DNA of 64,000 nt from Pyropia haitanensis (Eukaryota; Rhodophyta; Bangiophyceae; Bangiales; Bangiaceae), in assembly GCA_008729055.1 (NCBI GenBank), contig SDUX01000007.1, forward strand, positions 6,668,356-6,732,355. Direction: 5' to 3'. Position numbers and translations under genes: made by a program. Position 1 is the first letter of the stretch. The number at the start of each line of letters is the position of its first letter. Positions 54,925 to 64,000 of the stretch are shown piece by piece. Under the pieces are notes generated by a model. The model searched no databases. It saw only the letters and a list, made by a program, of their open reading frames with translations, and was not told the origin of the DNA.

Positions 54925-55726
54925 GCGCGGTGGTGCCTAAGGCGGGATCCATGACAAGCCTGTTTTTCCGTGTAACGGCTTGTCACGGACTTGTCAAGTA
55001 GCCCCCTAGAACGGCCTTCACGACCCCATGAGGTCCACCGGAACAAGGTTTTTGCTCTCATACGTTGTACGTTGCTGCATGCCTCAATAGCACACCCTTC
55101 TGAAGACACATCCTGAGCCGTAGCGGGAATGCGCACAAGAAGAGGTAAGGAAAGTGGTGTGGCAACGAAACGAACAACGAACGTACAAAGCTGTACAAGT
55201 GCGTGACAAGCACTTGGCCGTGGCACCATGTCGGCCTGAGCCCCACATTCGCTCCAACTAAGGAGAAGTACAGCCCTAACCGGCGGCCCGATGGGCATCC
55301 GCACTGGCTTTGTTGGGCTTGTGGAGCAGACTCTGTCGTCACACAATACTTGACAAGCCCCCTTGTTGCCGGTACCGAGCTTCCGATATGGAGTGGATAC
55401 GGACTGAGAGCGGCAACTTTCCGACACATTGCACGGAAACAAACAGATCCTCTGGACGGACCAGTCGCCGTGTCAAGATGGGTGTTTCTTGACGGACATA
55501 ACTGGCATTTAAGCTGTACTGTGAGGAGCCTTATTAGCGCTTAGTTCCCTCATCCATTCGCACTTTGTCGCACTGTCAGATGGTTTAAGTGCGATACTCG
55601 ATTTTGATGTAGCCGGCCGGGTCGCGCCGGGGGGAGGGGTCGTACAAGTCTTGACAAGGTCTTGACAAGCCTGTTCTCGGGAAAACAGGCTTGTCATGGA
55701 TCCCGCTTTCAGCACCACCACTGCGC
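54925..55726. mobile_element. TIR element D with GCGC(A/G)GTGG ends and subterminal TGACAAG motifs
   Basis: The core terminal repeat of 25 bp, GCGGGATCCATGACAAGCC plus TGTTTT, is identical at 54942-54966 and, inverted, at 55682-55706. Outside it both sides continue to GCGC(A/G)GTGGT with a small gap. CTTGTCA/TGACAAG recurs near both ends and inside. A strong hairpin is formed by GACAAGCCTGTT (55664-55675) and AACAGGCTTGTC (55684-55695). The GGGATCCA block and octamer link it to elements B and C. No transposase recognised. Confidence 0.8.
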
Positions 55727-56789
55727 TGGTCACACTCGTGCAAAGCACTCAAGTGGCGTCAAGTGCTGCTGGGCTGAGGGGTATCTCCGCGGAGGATCTG
55801 AACTTCCCGCGATGGTTTGGGGCACGAACGAGTTTGCCAGGAATGCGTTCATCGCAATGCCTGGACTGACCTGGTTGGTCCGTTCTTCTCTCGCATCGGC
55901 TCTGGCCAGAAAGATAAGCTCGATGGGGCGGGCACGCGCCAGCCGTCCTCACATGCGGAGCTGTTCCAGGGCAGAGTCTGGTCACGCGAGTTGAGTGAAG
56001 CGCAACGCTCCAGTACTGTCAGTAGGCACCGAGTGTACAGCGATAGCAACAGCAGAGACTGCCATGGAGCGCACTGTCATTGGGCAACCCGCTTTGATGC
56101 TGAACCAATTCTAGATCATGTATGCGGGATTTCCAAATGAAGCTTGTTGTGGATAAGCACTGCATAACAAAACAGAACTGGACAACGGCTGCACGTGATC
56201 TGATTTTGTGTTTTTCCATCCACAAGCGAGTTCTGGATTGACGCCACCCTTTACCGCAGAAGCGTCACAACCGGCGCTGCCCAGTGGTGCGTACCCAAGA
56301 CCCAGTGGGGTGGGGGATCCAGCCGCACGCCGATAACAAGGACGAGAACCTCCACATCTTGGTTCCACGACAGGATTGTCGCCGGACACAAGATTGACGG
56401 ACAGTCGCATACGTGTCCCATGCGGCATCCAGCTTCCGACATCTACCCGCAGACACACCTCATGCGAGGATAGGATGGAGGCGACTGGAAACGGCAGCAC
56501 ACGGTCGCCACCCGCGGGAATGAAAAGCCACTCCAACCACACCCAGCGCTCAGCGAGGGACTACGCTCACTGCCGTTGGACGCGCTGATGCACTAGGCAA
56601 CGCCAAAGTGAGATGTCCGTCCAGTTCCACACAAGAACAGACAAAAAACAAAGTGGTGCTGTCCTCCACACGGCCTGCTGCTGAAATACAGTCTTCCAAC
56701 CGCAGGAAGACCACGCTCACCACCCCACCCAGTCCGGCCTACCAACCGAGAGGCGCACGCCAGCAACTGTCCTATACGCGACGTGGCAC
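55727..56789. other. Intergenic 3' of eL38
   Basis: Moderate GC, no gene recognised on either strand. Confidence 0.35.
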
Positions 56790-57920
56790 TCAGACATGGA
56801 TCTTGGTCAGCACTGCCCATAACCAGCACCGGTTCAACCACAAGCCGTGTTCGCCAACGCCACAAACAGGAACATAGAAAACAGCACAAAAAGCAAGACA
56901 ATGGATGATTAGCAGACAGGCCGTAGGAGCCCACCCCTCACCACCATCCTGAGCGAGTGCACGAGCACGGATCGATGGCCAAACACAACCGAACCCCACA
57001 GAAATGCGCAGCTGCACTCCCCACCCCTCCACTTCATCAGCCCTTACACACGTACCTGGCGGCAGGGACGACTCCAGCTTCTTCGCCTTGACCTGGTCCG
57101 TCACCACCAGGGTGTACATGTACTTGGAGCAGCGGACCTTGAACTTGGTCGATGTGGACGACTTCTTGATCTTGACTGACTGCGCATCCTTCCTGCGCGC
57201 CGTCACCAGGAAGCTCTTAATCTCAAGAATTTGGCGCGGCTGTGACGTTAGCAGGCAGCACGGGCAAAGTCCGAAAAAGGGTGACCATACCGATTCATGG
57301 AGAGGAAACATCCCAGTCGCGTACGGACAGTGAGGACAGGGAGGGTCGCGGGGGACGGACGCAGGGGTGGAAGAGGGCCACAAAGACGGTTGCACACACC
57401 AACAGCGCGATGACAGAACCACCACCACCGCAAAGCAAGAAAGCCGAGTCAGGACGCCACCCCATCCAATGCGGGGCCAACAGAGACTCCCGTGCCCACC
57501 CCGAGGCAACCCGCAACACGAGGTACGCACGGACCACGCGGGCGAGCACGGCTGGCATGCCGAGACTGGGTACAAGTAGACGCGCCCAGTACAAATCGGC
57601 TCCACCGCTCCCGCCTTGGCCTATCAGCCAGTCCGCCTAAACGCCGCGTGGGCCCCGACCCCAGTCCCCGACGATGGCGGTGGCGGGCAGACGACCCACA
57701 GGTCTGCCAACGGCACGCACGCACCGCCCCCCCTGAACACTACAACGGGTCCATCTTGACTGCCCCACCCCAGCACTTCACCAGCCCCACCCTCGCGCAT
57801 CCGCAGCGCCAACAATGAAAAACAATGCAGAGCAGCACAACCCTCGCCATCACGACGACAGCTTCCCCCCCGCACCAGGCGCCGCCATCTCCTCCATCCC
57901 TCCAGCCAAAAACGCACCAT
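56790..57920 (-). CDS. RPL38: Cytosolic 60S ribosomal protein eL38, three exons
   Basis: Small basic protein of the large ribosomal subunit. The middle exon (57056-57239) encodes [44 protein letters not shown] and [10 protein letters not shown], a direct match to eL38. It follows TGCTAACGTCACAG, a branch point and acceptor. Phase requires a preceding ATG-only exon; ATG followed by the donor GTGCGT at 57918-57920 fits and gives a 677-nt intron, but this exon is a prediction. The donor GTACGTGTGT at 57055 ends the middle exon. The acceptor GGGCAG then leads into a 23-nt last exon (56790-56812) coding VLTKIHV and the stop. The total is 69 residues, the normal family length. The last exon is the least certain part. 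In tandem downstream of separase. Confidence 0.85.
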
Positions 57921-58635
57921 GATGACAGGCAATGGCGGGAACGGATGTCTACCTGAGGTCAAGACACACCGGCAGGGGCGCGGTCGGCCGGACGCCAGGC
58001 AGGGCGGGTTCGTCGCGGCGCGGAGGGGTTGGCCTCTGACACGCTCACCACGATGGGCGGGCGGACGTGACGTCGACGGCGGGTCTCTGGCGGCTCCGCA
58101 GCGGCCAAGTGGCCCACCTTCGTCACCCCCCCCCCCGCGCCAACATCGTTCATTCGACCGGATCGATCGAGTCCCTGGACTGTAATGCAGCGCCATTGAA
58201 ACAATTCAGACACTCGAGCAGGACGGACGCCTTCCCTCTGACGACACCTGTCTTTGAAATTCAACAAAAGATAAATATAGCACAACTCCTACCAAATCAC
58301 AAGCAATCGTCCAGTGAACAGCGACTGGCGAGGAAAGTCAAGGGAAAAATGCTCGCAGAAGAAATAAGCACAAGAAAGGCAAGAAGACTGGGCTGGCACC
58401 GCGCGCCTGCGCATGACGACGCGCACCAGTCCGGCGGTCTCTGGCACAACCTCAGCCCCGTCCCGTCTGCCACCGCCGTCATACCGTCGTCACCCTCCCT
58501 CACCTCCGTCGGCCGCCTCGTCAGCGACTGCCGTCCGTGTCCCGTCCCCCCCACCGCCGCTACCGCGGCGGAACGGCGCGGGCGGCCGCTCCCGCCGTCC
58601 CCTCAGCCTCCCTCCCCGCCGCGCGGCGCGGGGCC
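57921..58635. promoter_or_regulatory. Region between separase and eL38
   Basis: Contains the upstream region of eL38, with an AT-rich patch at about 58245-58385 that is the clearest promoter-like composition change, and the 3' flank of separase. No further gene seen. Confidence 0.4.
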
Positions 58636-59487
58636 TCAGGTCAGCCGCAGCGACCGGGCGGTGCGGGAGCGGGTGGCGCGTCCCCCCCCATCGTCGGCCG
58701 CCGCCGCCGCCGCTGCTGGCCGCGGCGCCCGGGCGGTGCGCCGCCGCGGCGCCGTCGACCGGCAGGCCGGCGTGGCGCGGCCGGCGGTGGCGGCCCGCCG
58801 GCCCGTCGCGGGGGTTCCCCGCTCGGCAGCGGCGGCGGCGGCCGCCGCCGCCGCCGCCGCCGTCGCCGCCGCCGCCGCCGCCGACGCCGCCGTCGCCGCC
58901 GCCGCGTCGTCCTCGGCGGCAGCTGCCACCGCGTCCTCGTCGGTGGTCGCCACGTCTGGCGCGCCGTCGGCAGCCGCGGGCGACAGCGGCGGCGGCGGCG
59001 GCGGCGCCGCCGCCGCCGCCGCCGCCGCTGCCGCTGCCGCTGTCGCTGGCGGGTCCACCCGCCCGCCGCCGCCAGCGGCGCGGGCGACCCACGGCAGTCC
59101 ATACACCACCGCCGCGGCGCCGACGAGGTAGCGCATGTGGCACGCGCCGCGGGCGGCGGCGAGCGCCGCGGCCAAGCCCACTGGCCGGCCACCGTCGCTG
59201 CTGCCAGTGCCGTTGACGGCGGCGGCAGCGTTGGCGGTACCAGCGTCGACGGCGGCGGCGGCGGCGGCACCGGGGCCGCCGGCCGCGGCGGTGCCGACGC
59301 CAAGCCACCCCCCAGCAGCGCCGCGGTCAGCCGGTCGATATCCCGGTCGGTAACGTCCCAGAGGTTGCCCACCACCGCCGGCGCGCCCGCGGCGAGGTAG
59401 TCGGTGACGGTGCCGGCGGCCTCGGCGGCGGGCGCCGCCAGCGCCGCCGTCCGTGCCGACCCACACCCCATCAGCACCGCCGTCGGC

Positions 59488-59524
<37 letters not shown>

Positions 59525-59921
59525 GCCCCCCGCCACTGCCGTCGTGGCCACCGCCAGCGCGACGGCCACCGCGGCCGCCGTCTGCGTCACGCCGAGCGGC
59601 GGCGGCGGCGGTGGTGGCCGCCAGGTGCGCCGCCGGCGGTGGCAGGATGCCCTCGCCCCCCCCGTGGCCACAGTAGAGGAGCACGTCGGGCGGGGAACCG
59701 GCGGCGGCGGTGGAGGGGCCAGCGGCGGCGGCGGGGGCGGCCCCCCCCGGGCACAGGGCGGCGAGCGGCAGCGGCGGCGCCGGCGGCGGCGGCACGCCAA
59801 CGACGCCCACCCACCCGCCCTGCGCGGCGCAGAGCGGCCCAAACGCCGCGGCGGTGGCGGGCAGGTCCCCCCCCGGGTCCAGCACGTACGCCACCGACGT
59901 TGGGTCCACCCACGCCGCCGC

Positions 59922-59953
<32 letters not shown>

Positions 59954-60006
59954 CCGCGGCGGCCGGTCCGCCGCTTGCGAGTGGCGTGCCGCCCGCCGCC
60001 GCCATC

Positions 60007-60043
<37 letters not shown>

Positions 60044-60232
60044 GCGCGGCCGCCCCCCCACGGGGGCAAAGGAGGAGCGACGGCGACGGCAGCCGCGCGA
60101 CGGCCACGGGGGGAGACGCGAGCGCGGGGAGCGCCTCCCACGGGAACGCCTCGAGGGCGGGGTCGAGCGACAGCAGCAGCGCCGCCCCCGCCGCGCCCGC
60201 CGACGCGCTGCCGCCGTCGGCGCGGGGCGGCG

Positions 60233-60270
<38 letters not shown>

Positions 60271-60370
60271 ATCGACGGCAGCGGCGGCGGCGCCACCGCC
60301 GCCGCCGCCGCCGTCGTCCCCCCCCGGCGACGCGGCCCGCGGCGTGGCGTCGGCGTCACGGGTGGCGGCG

Positions 60371-60416
<46 letters not shown>

Positions 60417-61598
60417 GAACCCCCCCCCGCCCCCCCCCCCCCCTGCCCCCCCCCCCCCACGCGTGGCAGCGCAAACAGCCAGCCGGCGACCCCCCCCCAA
60501 ACCAGGCCGCCTCGACCGCCGCGGCCAGCCGCCCGAGCGCCGCGTCCAGCCGCGAGCGGCGGGCCCACCAGGCCGCCCGGTCCGCGTCGGCCGCCGGCGA
60601 CCGCCGAAACGCGGCGGTCGCGGCCGCCGCCGCCGCCGCGACCGCGCGCAGCGCGGCGGCAACGCCCGCGACCGACAGGTCCGCCGTCGGCTCCCCCGCC
60701 GCGGTGGCGGCGGCGGCCGCGTCGGCGGCGGCGGCAGCGGCCGCGGCGGCGGCGGCGGCAGCGGCCGCGGCGGCGGCGGCGGCAGGGGGGGACGCCGCGG
60801 CCAGGCCGCCGCCGCCGCGGCCGTCCGCTGTGGGGGAGGCTGCCGCCGGCGGCGGCAGCCGCGTGCGGCACAGCCGCGGCGGCTCCCCGCGCGCCACCCG
60901 CCACGCGTAGACGTACGCGCGGCGCGGGCAGAGCGTCAGCCCCACGACCGCCGCGGCGGCGGGCAGCGCGGCGGTCACCGCCGCGAGGCGCGCATCCGCC
61001 GCCGCCGCCGCCGCGGCCGCCGCGGCCGCCCGCGGCGGCGGCGGCGGCGGCGGCGGCGCGCACGGGCGACCGGCGGCACCACCGCCGCCGCCGCCGCCAC
61101 CACCGCCGCGGCGGTCGGCGGCGGCCTTGGCAGCGGCGGCCGCCACCACCGCCGCCGCGCGCACGTCGTACGAGCACCCCGCGGCGGCGGCGGCGGCGGC
61201 CACCCCCGCGGGCGCCCCCTCCCCCGTGCCCGCCACCGCCACCACCGCCGCCGCGGCGGCGCGCACCAGCGGCGGCGGCACGACGCCGCCACCACCACCA
61301 CCACCACCACCACCACCACCCCCACCACCCCCACCAGCGCCGTCCCCCCCGCCGCCGCCGTGGCGGTCCCACCCCCCCTGCGCGGCGGCCAGCACGCCAC
61401 GGGCGTCGCCCGTCGCGGCGGCCGCCGCCATCGCCGCGGCCGCCCACCGCCGCGCGGCGGCCACGCCCGCGTCCACGCCGCCGCCGCCGCCGCCGCCGCC
61501 GCGGCCGCGGCCGCCAGCGTCAACGACGCGGCGGCGGCCGCCGCGGCGCGGCGGCGGTGCGGCGGCCGCCGCGCGACCGCCACCCCCAGCGGGCGCGC

Positions 61599-61636
<38 letters not shown>

Positions 61637-62219
61637 GGGGCGGCGGCGGCGGCGGCCCCGACGGGCGGCGGCGCCCAGAGGGCGTCCACCGCCGCCGCCG
61701 GCAGCCGCGCCGCCGCCACCACCGCGGCCGCCACCAGCAGCGCCGCGGTGCCGACCGGGTCGGCCGCCACCTCCGCCGCGGCCGCCGCCGCCGCCGCCGC
61801 CCCCCCCCCCCCCCCCCCCCACCCCCCCATCCGGGTCACCCCCCTCGCAGCCGCCACGCCCACGCCCATCCCCCAACACCACCGCCGCCGCCGCCGCGGC
61901 GTCGTCCCACCACGGCGCCATCACCTCCGCGGCGGCGGCGGCGGCGGTGGCGTCCCCCCCCCCCCCCCCCCCCCCCCCGCACCAGCGCGGTCGCCTCCCC
62001 CGCCGCCGCCGCCCGCCGCAGCCGCCGCGCCAGGCGGGCGTCCATCGTGGCGCGGGCGTCCCCCCCCCCCCCCCCGCCCCCCCCTCCTCCCCCCCCCCAC
62101 CGCCACCCCCGCACGCCGGTACACGCGCGCCGCGGCGGCCGCCGCGCCCGCCCGCCACAGCAGGCCGTCGGCGGCGGCGAGCGCGGCGGCCGCCGCGGCG
62201 GCGCCGCCGCCGCCGCCGC

Positions 62220-62250
<31 letters not shown>

Positions 62251-62836
62251 GTCGGCCGCCGCTACCGCCGTCGCGACGGCTGCCGAGCGAGCGGCGGCGG
62301 CGGTGGTGGTGGTGGGGGTGGTGGTGGTGGTGGCGGCGGGTGTGCCGGCCGCCGCGGGGGTGGTGGCGGAGCGGCGGCGGCGGCGGCTGCGGCGGCGGCG
62401 GCGGTGGGATGCGGGGGAAGGGGAGGGGGTGGTGGTGGGGGTGGTGGCGGTGGTGGTGGGGGTGGCGGCGGCGGCGGGGGAGAGGAGGCCCATGGCACGG
62501 ACGGGGGCGAGCGGGGAGGCGACGCCCGCGTCCCCCCCAAACGCCTCTGCCGCGCCCGCCCCGCCGTCGCCGCCCGTGTCGTCGCCGTCGTCGCCGCCGC
62601 CGCCGCCATCGACAATGAGCGACGCGACGAGCGCGCGTGCGGCGGCGCAGCCGCCCTCCCCCCCCCCCCCCCCCCCCCCCCCGCGGCGGCCGCCACCGCC
62701 GCCGCCGCCCGCCCATAATACCGCGCGTCCGCCACCGCGTCGGCGGCGGCGGCGGTCACCGCCGCCGCGGCGAGCGCGTCGGCCGCCGCGAGCAGCGCCG
62801 CCGTATGGGCGGCCGCCACCCGTACCGCACACCCGC

Positions 62837-62871
<35 letters not shown>

Positions 62872-62982
62872 GGCGGCGGCCGCACGGGCACGCGGATGCG
62901 GCCAATGCACAGGTAGGCGCCACCGCCACCACCCCCCCACCATCCCCCCCCCACCGCCGCCGCGGTCGCCGTCGCCGTCGCT

Positions 62983-63014
<32 letters not shown>

Positions 63015-63275
63015 CGACGGCGGCGGCGGTGGCGGCGGTCGCGCCCGCCGCGACGAGCGCCGCCTTGACCGCCGCCACCGCCGCGGCGGTGGCGGCGGCG
63101 CCGCCGCCGCCGCCGCCGCCGCCGACGGCCACCACCGCCGCGGCGGCGGCGGCGGCGGCCGCGGCGGGCGTGCCGCCGTCGCCGGCCGCCGCCGCGGCGG
63201 CGGTGCGCCACTCCCGCCGCGCCACCGCGAGGCGGGCGGCGGCGGCGGCAACCGGCGGCGGCCGCCACGGCAGCC

Positions 63276-63324
<49 letters not shown>

Positions 63325-63447
63325 GCGGCGGGCAGCAGGGCCCGCCGCGGCCGCCGCTGGCGGGGCGTCCCCCCCCCCCACGGGCGCCCCCGCGGCGGCG
63401 ACCGCCGCGGCGGCGGCGGCCCAGTCGCCCTGCCGCCGCGCCACATC

Positions 63448-63486
<39 letters not shown>

Positions 63487-63833
63487 CGCCCCCCCCCCAC
63501 CGCCCGGGGTGGTGGTGGTGAGCAGCACCGCCCCGGCGGGCGCGGCCGCCGCCGCCGCCGTCGCCGCGTCCAGCGCCGCCCGTGCCGCCGCGTCGGCCGC
63601 GCGGGTGGCGGCGAGGAGGGTGCCGACGGTGGTGGCGGCGGCGGCGGCCTCGGCAGTAACCGCCGGCAGCCACGGGCGGGTAGCCTCTGGGGGGGGGGAG
63701 GCGAGCGGCGGGGAGAGTGCCGCCGCCAGGTCGGTTGCGGCTGCCGCGACCGCCGCCACCCGCGCCGCGTCGGCCGCGGCGGCCGCGTCGGCAGCGGCGG
63801 TGGTGGCGGGGGGGGGGCGGCGCCCGCGTCGAC

Positions 63834-63865
<32 letters not shown>

Positions 63866-64000
63866 GTGCCACCGCCGCGTGCCGCGCCGACTGCCACGCG
63901 GCGGCGGCGGTCCACGCGGCCGCCACGGACCGCACGAGCGCCCCGTGCGCCGCCGCCGCCGCCGCCGCCTCTGCCGCCGCGGCGGCGGCGGCGGCGGCGG
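58636..64000 (-). CDS. ESP1: Separase (cohesin-cleaving protease), 5' partial, several frame breaks
   Basis: The clan CD cysteine protease that cuts cohesin at anaphase. The gene runs off the right edge; only the C-terminal part of the helical arm and the protease are here. Ordered blocks: ARYYGRAAAAVAAAA and LLWRAGAAAAAARVYRRAGV (arm); LTLCPRRAYVYAWRVARGE, then AAWWARRSRLDAALGRLAAA (pre-catalytic block). The protease domain follows with LDPALEAFPWEALPAL, VAYVLDPGGDL, LLYCGHGGGEGI (catalytic His), VLMGCGSARTAAL (catalytic Cys), and DYLAAGAPAVVGNLWDVTDRD. The closing block is ARGACHMRYLVGAAAVVYGL. These lie in different frames, switching in C-rich runs (about 62925-62955, 62655-62685, 61800-61820, 60421-60458) and between 59310 and 59170. 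Ala-, Gly- and Pro-rich filler is extreme. A tail of about 130 residues follows the last family block. Confidence 0.85.
61280..61332. repeat. ACC trinucleotide repeat inside separase
   Basis: An uninterrupted ACC tract of more than ten units, continuing into CCCACC variants. On the coding strand it gives poly-Gly in the separase arm. A similar CAC tract lies in the HAT/TPR gene at about 30978-31012. Confidence 0.8.

Noticed and set aside
59453..62718. Plus-strand open frames of 485-1024 codons opposite separase
   Set aside because: Low-complexity Arg/Pro/Gly shadows; all separase blocks are on the minus strand.

Overview
This is a nuclear segment of a very GC-rich eukaryotic genome. The genes shown are eukaryotic: RNA polymerase I largest subunit, separase, an LSD1-type demethylase, ribosomal protein eL38 with spliceosomal introns, and cytosolic UDP-xylose synthase. 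Coding sequence is extremely rich in Ala, Gly and Pro, introns are few and short, and two genes look plastid-directed. I infer a red alga of the Porphyra/Pyropia type; this rests on style, not on a diagnostic gene.

Layout. 0-3.1 kb: an LSD1/KDM1-like SWIRM amine oxidase (+), cut by the left edge. 3.1-7.4 kb: no recognised gene, but a 107-bp tandem repeat and a 0.7-kb inverted-repeat element. 7.4-15.8 kb: an alpha/beta hydrolase and RNA polymerase I subunit RPA190, both on the minus strand. 16.6-18.3 kb: a three-exon gene (+) with an Nfu-like fold lacking the CxxC cysteines, divergent from RPA190. 18.7-20.5 kb: a WW-BAG protein (-). 20.9-21.7 kb: a terminal-inverted-repeat (TIR) element. 23.1-26.9 kb: two small paralogous genes of unknown family, head to head, flanking a region of C tracts and a 31-bp minisatellite. 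27.6-32.7 kb: a large HAT/TPR-repeat protein (-). 34.2-37.5 kb: a low-complexity nuclear-type protein (-). 38.7-39.8 kb: UDP-glucuronate decarboxylase (+). 40.4-40.7 kb: a small basic protein (-). 41.5-47.1 kb: a lower-GC island with three TIR elements and hairpins. 50.5-54.0 kb: a protein with two Myb/SANT-like repeats (+). 54.9-55.7 kb: another TIR element. 56.8-57.9 kb: eL38 (-). 58.6 kb to the right edge: separase (-), running out of the window.

The genes do not form a pathway. Two patterns tie the window together. First, many of the long genes change reading frame exactly at long G or C homopolymers, while recognisable protein continues in the new frame. Consensus indel errors are the simplest explanation; transcript slippage or frameshifting is the exciting alternative. 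Second, at least four elements share GCGCAGTG termini, and each carries its own crowded subterminal motif. They look like a non-autonomous DNA transposon family. No transposase or reverse transcriptase was recognised, and no rRNA, convincing tRNA or CRISPR array was seen.
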